A stretch of 64,000 nucleotides of DNA from assembly GCA_965223585.1 (NCBI GenBank), contig CBDCWW010000008.1, forward strand, positions 62,001 to 126,000, in the 5' to 3' direction. This stretch comes from CBDCVN01 sp965223585. GTDB lineage: Bacteria > Deinococcota > Deinococci > Deinococcales > Trueperaceae. Position numbers and translations under genes: made by a program. Numbering within the stretch: position 1 is the stretch's first letter; every line of letters begins with the position of its first letter. Below the pieces are notes generated by a model. The model made no database searches. It had not been told where the DNA came from and saw only the letters and a list, made by a program, of their open reading frames with translations. This document shows, in pieces, positions 60,885 to 64,000 of the stretch.

Positions 60885-61828
60885 GTATTTTAGTCAATAA
60901 AGAAACTAAAGTGATTGTACAAGGTCTAGGTAACGCAGGACAATTTCACACAGATAAAGCAATTGCCTATGGTACTCAAATGGTAGGAGCAGTACACCCC
61001 GGTAAGGGTGGTTCATTACACTGCTTTACTGGCGAAACTGACCATAGTGGCGTTCCTAACCGCCCTGATAAGTACGATTTTGCTTTGCCTATTTTTAACA
61101 CAGTTAAAGAAGCTGTCAAGGCTACAAAGGCCAATGCCTCGGTAATATATGTGCCACCCCCTTTCGCGGCAGATGCCATTATGGAAGCTGCTGCTGCTGG
61201 CTTAGAACTTATAATTTGTATCACTGAAGGCATTCCGGTCAGTGATATGGTAAAAGTTAAACGTTATTTACAAGACAAGAAAACACGCTTAGTTGGCCCT
61301 AATTGCCCCGGAGTTATTACCCCGCATGAATGCAAAATTGGTATAATGCCCGGTTATATTCACCAAGCAGGACGCATAGGTGTAATAAGTCGTTCAGGCA
61401 CACTCACCTATGAAGCAGTACATCAACTTAGCAACATAGGTTTAGGGCAAAGTACCGCTATCGGCATAGGTGGTGATCCTGTAAACGGTAGTAATTTTGT
61501 AGATATTTTAAAATTATTTAATGAAGACCCTGCTACAGAAGGAATTATTATCATTGGGGAGATTGGTGGCAGCGCTGAAGAAGAAGCTGCTGCTTGGATT
61601 AAAGCAAATATGACCAAACCAGTGGCAGGTTTTATAGCTGGAGTAAGTGCCCCGCCGGGTAAGCGTATGGGACACGCAGGGGCAATTATTTCAGGAGGCA
61701 AGGGTACTGCCAAAGAGAAAATTGCAGCTATGGAAGATGCCAGTATAGTAATTGCTGACACACCTGCTGACATGGGTTTAGCTATGCTCGAGGCTATAAA
61801 CTCTCAACAAAACGTTGTAAGGAACTAA
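60881..61828 (+). CDS. sucD: Succinyl-CoA ligase, alpha subunit
   Basis: A 315-residue subunit. The Rossmann CoA-binding N-terminus (KVIVQGLGNAGQFHTDKAIA, then VGAVHPGKGG), IYVPPPFAADAIMEAAAAGL, GPNCPGVITPHECKIGIMPG, and the phosphohistidine motif GHAGAIISGGKGTAKEKI (His near residue 264) are all present. It starts with GTG inside the sucC stop and is coupled to it. It completes the enzyme for substrate-level phosphorylation in the TCA cycle together with acnA elsewhere in the window. Confidence 0.95.
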   Translation: MSILVNKETKVIVQGLGNAGQFHTDKAIAYGTQMVGAVHPGKGGSLHCFTGETDHSGVPNRPDKYDFALPIFNTVKEAVKATKANASVIYVPPPFAADAIMEAAAAGLELIICITEGIPVSDMVKVKRYLQDKKTRLVGPNCPGVITPHECKIGIMPGYIHQAGRIGVISRSGTLTYEAVHQLSNIGLGQSTAIGIGGDPVNGSNFVDILKLFNEDPATEGIIIIGEIGGSAEEEAAAWIKANMTKPVAGFIAGVSAPPGKRMGHAGAIISGGKGTAKEKIAAMEDASIVIADTPADMGLAMLEAINSQQNVVRN

Positions 61829-61848
61829 GTAAACAGGATAAAGCAAGT

Positions 61849-62847
61849 TCAGCCAATGGAGAGAAGATCTTCTATACTTGTATTGGTGTCCTGATAAGTC
61901 TGATTTTTAGGAATTTTTATTTGCTTTATCAAATCATTTGGGAGCATAGAAAGAGTGCTATTGAGGGCGATTACAGTTACAGAATCGCCCTCAAAAATTA
62001 CACAATCTGCCTCATAAGTACTTAAGTAGCTTTCTTTAGCAGTAAAGCTTTGAAGATCTTGTAATTGCAAACTATTAATGTAAGCTTGTGCTACTGCTAA
62101 ATTTGGCAGTACCGCTAATTGTTTTTTATTTTCGTTTTCCTGTCCTTGGGAAATAGGAGTTCTACGACGCTCTTCAGCACCTTCATCTTTATCTTTGGCA
62201 AGCTCGAGCATAAAACCCATAGGTGCAATGCTAAGAGTTTCTTCAGGTGGTAGAATATCTGGACGGAAACGGAAGTTACCCCTTGTACGCTTCAAAATTT
62301 GTCTGGCTGCTTCTTTCCCCGCTCCTTTAGGGTGCACTACATGAACAATCTGCCCATTTTTTAAATAAAGAGCAGCACCATCATCAAGAAAAAGAGCGCC
62401 TTTTTCATGGGAAATAAGCATCATTTGTAAAGCTATGGCACAACCACCCACAAGTTCGAGACGACCTCTTATAGTGTGAGAGTCACGACGTCTAAGCAAT
62501 GCTGTTATGCGTGCTAGTAGCTCATTAACATCAAAAGGTTTGCCTAAAAAGTCGTCAGCAGTTTCAAGACCTTTAAGACGAGTGTCAAGATCATTTTGAG
62601 CAGCTAATACTAGTATTTGTATTTCCTGTAAGCTAATGTCAGCACGCAGTTTTCTAATCAAATCTAAACCAGACATGTCTGACAAGTCTAAATCAACAAT
62701 TGCTAAATCTGCGTGGTGAATTTTTATTTCATCAAGCGCTTGTTGGCCCGAGTTATAAGTAGAAATTCTATAACCTCGTTTGACCAATAAATCATTTAAA
62801 AACCTGATTAGTACAGGACTGTCTTCAACAAGTGCTATGTGTGTCAC
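61849..62847 (-). CDS. Response regulator with DUF4388-like output domain
   Basis: A 332-residue protein: an N-terminal receiver domain (about 1-122) with acidic pocket HIALVEDSP, phosphoacceptor Asp in ADLAIVDLDLSDMSG (near 54) and the conserved Lys in FLGKPFDVNELL, followed by a DUF4388-like domain (about 125-215; LVGGCAIALQMMLISHEKGA, YLKNGQIVHVVHPKGAGKEA, TRGNFRFRPD) and a ~110-residue unrecognised tail. The output domain has the same kind as the paralog block at 7.7-12.7 kb, so this regulator may act in the same pathway. It converges with sucD. Confidence 0.85.
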   Translation of the reverse strand: MTHIALVEDSPVLIRFLNDLLVKRGYRISTYNSGQQALDEIKIHHADLAIVDLDLSDMSGLDLIRKLRADISLQEIQILVLAAQNDLDTRLKGLETADDFLGKPFDVNELLARITALLRRRDSHTIRGRLELVGGCAIALQMMLISHEKGALFLDDGAALYLKNGQIVHVVHPKGAGKEAARQILKRTRGNFRFRPDILPPEETLSIAPMGFMLELAKDKDEGAEERRRTPISQGQENENKKQLAVLPNLAVAQAYINSLQLQDLQSFTAKESYLSTYEADCVIFEGDSVTVIALNSTLSMLPNDLIKQIKIPKNQTYQDTNTSIEDLLSIG

Positions 62848-63093
62848 GCTTAATTATTTCCTTTAATTGATTCCATTTACATTTATTATAAATCAAACTT
62901 ATAAGTTTATAGATTTATCCTCGATTAATAGATTTTAAGGAAGGTACTATGACTTAAACATTACATGATATGAATTTTGACATCAAATCTTAGCTTGCTA
63001 TTGTTTTTTGGTGTCTTATGCGTGTATCACTTTAAAGAATCTTCTTTGCGCAGAAAATTTGACAATGACACACTCAACTTTTATAATGCTAAC

Positions 63094-64000
63094 ATGAATG
63101 CAGAGAAATTCACTGAATCAGCTTTACAAATTATTGCTAGTGCTCAGCAGATAGCGCGCACTAGGCAACATCAAACAATTGTGCCAGCACATTTAGCTAC
63201 TGCTTTAGTTGCTGATGCTAGTTCTGTTTCTGCTCGAGTAGTAGAAAGAGCTGGTGGCAACTTACAAAATATCCAAGCAAACCTTGAAAAAGTACTAAAC
63301 AAGCTACCTAAAGTAGATGGTGGTGGTGAACAGTACATGTCAGGAGAGCTAGGCCGTGCTTTTGATAGGGGAGAGGCTATTGCTAAGGATTGGAATGATA
63401 ACTTCATAGCAGTAGATACTTTGCTAGTGGCATTAAGAGAAATTGGTGGCGAGGGCATAAATAGTTTACCTGATACAAAAAAACTAAAGGAAGTTGCCCA
63501 AGAAATGAGAGGAGGTAGACAAGTGGATTCAAAAACTGCAGAAAATACATTTGAAGCTTTAGAACGCTATGGAATAGATTTAACTAAACAAGCCTTGGAT
63601 GGCAAGCTTGACCCGGTGATAGGCCGTGATGAGGAAATCCGCCGAGCTATTCAAATATTACTTAGGCGTACTAAGAATAACCCTGTATTAATAGGTGAGC
63701 CGGGGGTAGGGAAGACTGCTATTGTTGAAGGCTTGGCTCAGCGTATAATCAACAAGGATATTCCTGAAGGTTTGCAGGGCAAACGTGTGGTTCAGCTAGA
63801 TATGGGTTCGCTCTTAGCTGGTGCTAAATATCGTGGTGAATTCGAGGAGCGCTTAAAGGCTGTAATAAACGAAACTGTACAGTCTAAGGGTGAAATTATC
63901 CTTTTTATAGATGAATTGCACACCATTGTGGGTGCAGGTAAAGCAGAAGGTGCTGTAGATGCTGGCAATATGCTTAAACCCCCTCTAGCAAGGGGTGAAC
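63094..64000 (+). CDS. clpB: ATP-dependent chaperone ClpB, 3'-truncated by the window edge
   Basis: The frame is open from the ATG at 63094 to the end of the window (302 residues). The Clp N-terminal repeats (MNAEKFTESALQIIASAQQI, then QTIVPAHLATALVADASSVS) are followed by the first AAA+ module with Walker A IGEPGVGKTAIVEGLA near 203-218, GSLLAGAKYRGEFEERLKAV, and Walker B IILFIDELHTIVGAGKAEGA. ClpB disaggregates proteins with DnaK. The visible part resembles Thermus ClpB strongly. The 245 bases before it hold no CIRCE element that I can see. Confidence 0.95.
   Translation, partial: MNAEKFTESALQIIASAQQIARTRQHQTIVPAHLATALVADASSVSARVVERAGGNLQNIQANLEKVLNKLPKVDGGGEQYMSGELGRAFDRGEAIAKDWNDNFIAVDTLLVALREIGGEGINSLPDTKKLKEVAQEMRGGRQVDSKTAENTFEALERYGIDLTKQALDGKLDPVIGRDEEIRRAIQILLRRTKNNPVLIGEPGVGKTAIVEGLAQRIINKDIPEGLQGKRVVQLDMGSLLAGAKYRGEFEERLKAVINETVQSKGEIILFIDELHTIVGAGKAEGAVDAGNMLKPPLARGE

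Overview
What kind of DNA this is. The window is AT-rich bacterial chromosome with housekeeping genes (aconitase, methionyl-tRNA synthetase, Tex, succinyl-CoA ligase, the start of clpB, an elongator tRNA-Met) and two accessory regions. The partial ClpB reads closely like Thermus ClpB as I remember it. A LmbE-type deacetylase and the futalosine-pathway enzyme MqnD also fit the Deinococcus-Thermus phylum (Deinococcota). I therefore suggest an AT-rich member of that phylum, with moderate confidence; no rRNA is present to settle it. The palindrome CTCGAG is strikingly frequent across the core genes.

Layout. 1-2.6 kb: an overlapping operon of membrane protein, TPR protein and TPR-AAA ATPase. 3-7.7 kb: a LmbE deacetylase, a DHH-CBS-poly(A)/CCA polymerase fusion, and small genes. 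7.7-13.6 kb: a minus-strand block of five paralogous DUF4388-like proteins with a repeated helical IGPIA domain, a HAMP membrane sensor carrying a related N-terminal domain, and a periplasmic binding protein; I read this as one signalling module. 14.3-19.2 kb: a small unknown gene, acnA and a cytochrome P450. 19.2-24.9 kb: a decayed integrative element beside tRNA-Met, with a shortened integrase, a second integrase fragment, an XRE regulator, an IS200-type element, a phage antirepressor remnant, iteron-like repeats and a broken doc gene. 24.9-29.9 kb: a DUF302 protein, an ABC transporter, an aminotransferase and an iron-type alcohol dehydrogenase.

Two cassette arrays. At 29.96-38.42 kb and 53.74-59.08 kb there are nine related 110-113 bp sites with RYYYAAC/GTTRRRY ends and an internal imperfect dyad. 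They look like integron attC sites, and all cassette genes read on the minus strand. Each array begins at its high-coordinate end with a diverged copy of the same ~428 bp leader, which I propose as an attI/promoter region. No integron integrase gene is present, so these resemble integrase-less attC clusters. Array 1 carries a leucine-rich-repeat protein, an unknown protein, a PARIS-like anti-phage pair (AriA ATPase plus AriB DUF4435/TOPRIM), a predicted nuclease with an antirepressor-like front, and an FRG-domain protein. Array 2 carries an effector-associated-domain protein, a small membrane protein, HigBA, a frameshifted DUF4258 toxin with a YgiT-type zinc-finger antitoxin, and a DUF433/DUF5615 pair. 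Two identical ISAzo13-like elements and two identical 161 bp MITEs have landed in the arrays. One IS splits the DUF433/DUF5615 pair and one MITE interrupts an attC site, both with visible target duplications.

Between and after the arrays (38.9-53.7 kb, 59.7-64 kb) are core-like genes: a PAP2 phosphatase, a FIST/GGDEF-EAL operon, tex, metG, a Ser/Thr kinase, mqnD, a trypsin-like protease, a secreted lipase, an MFS exporter, sucCD, a response regulator ending in a DUF4388-like domain, and clpB.
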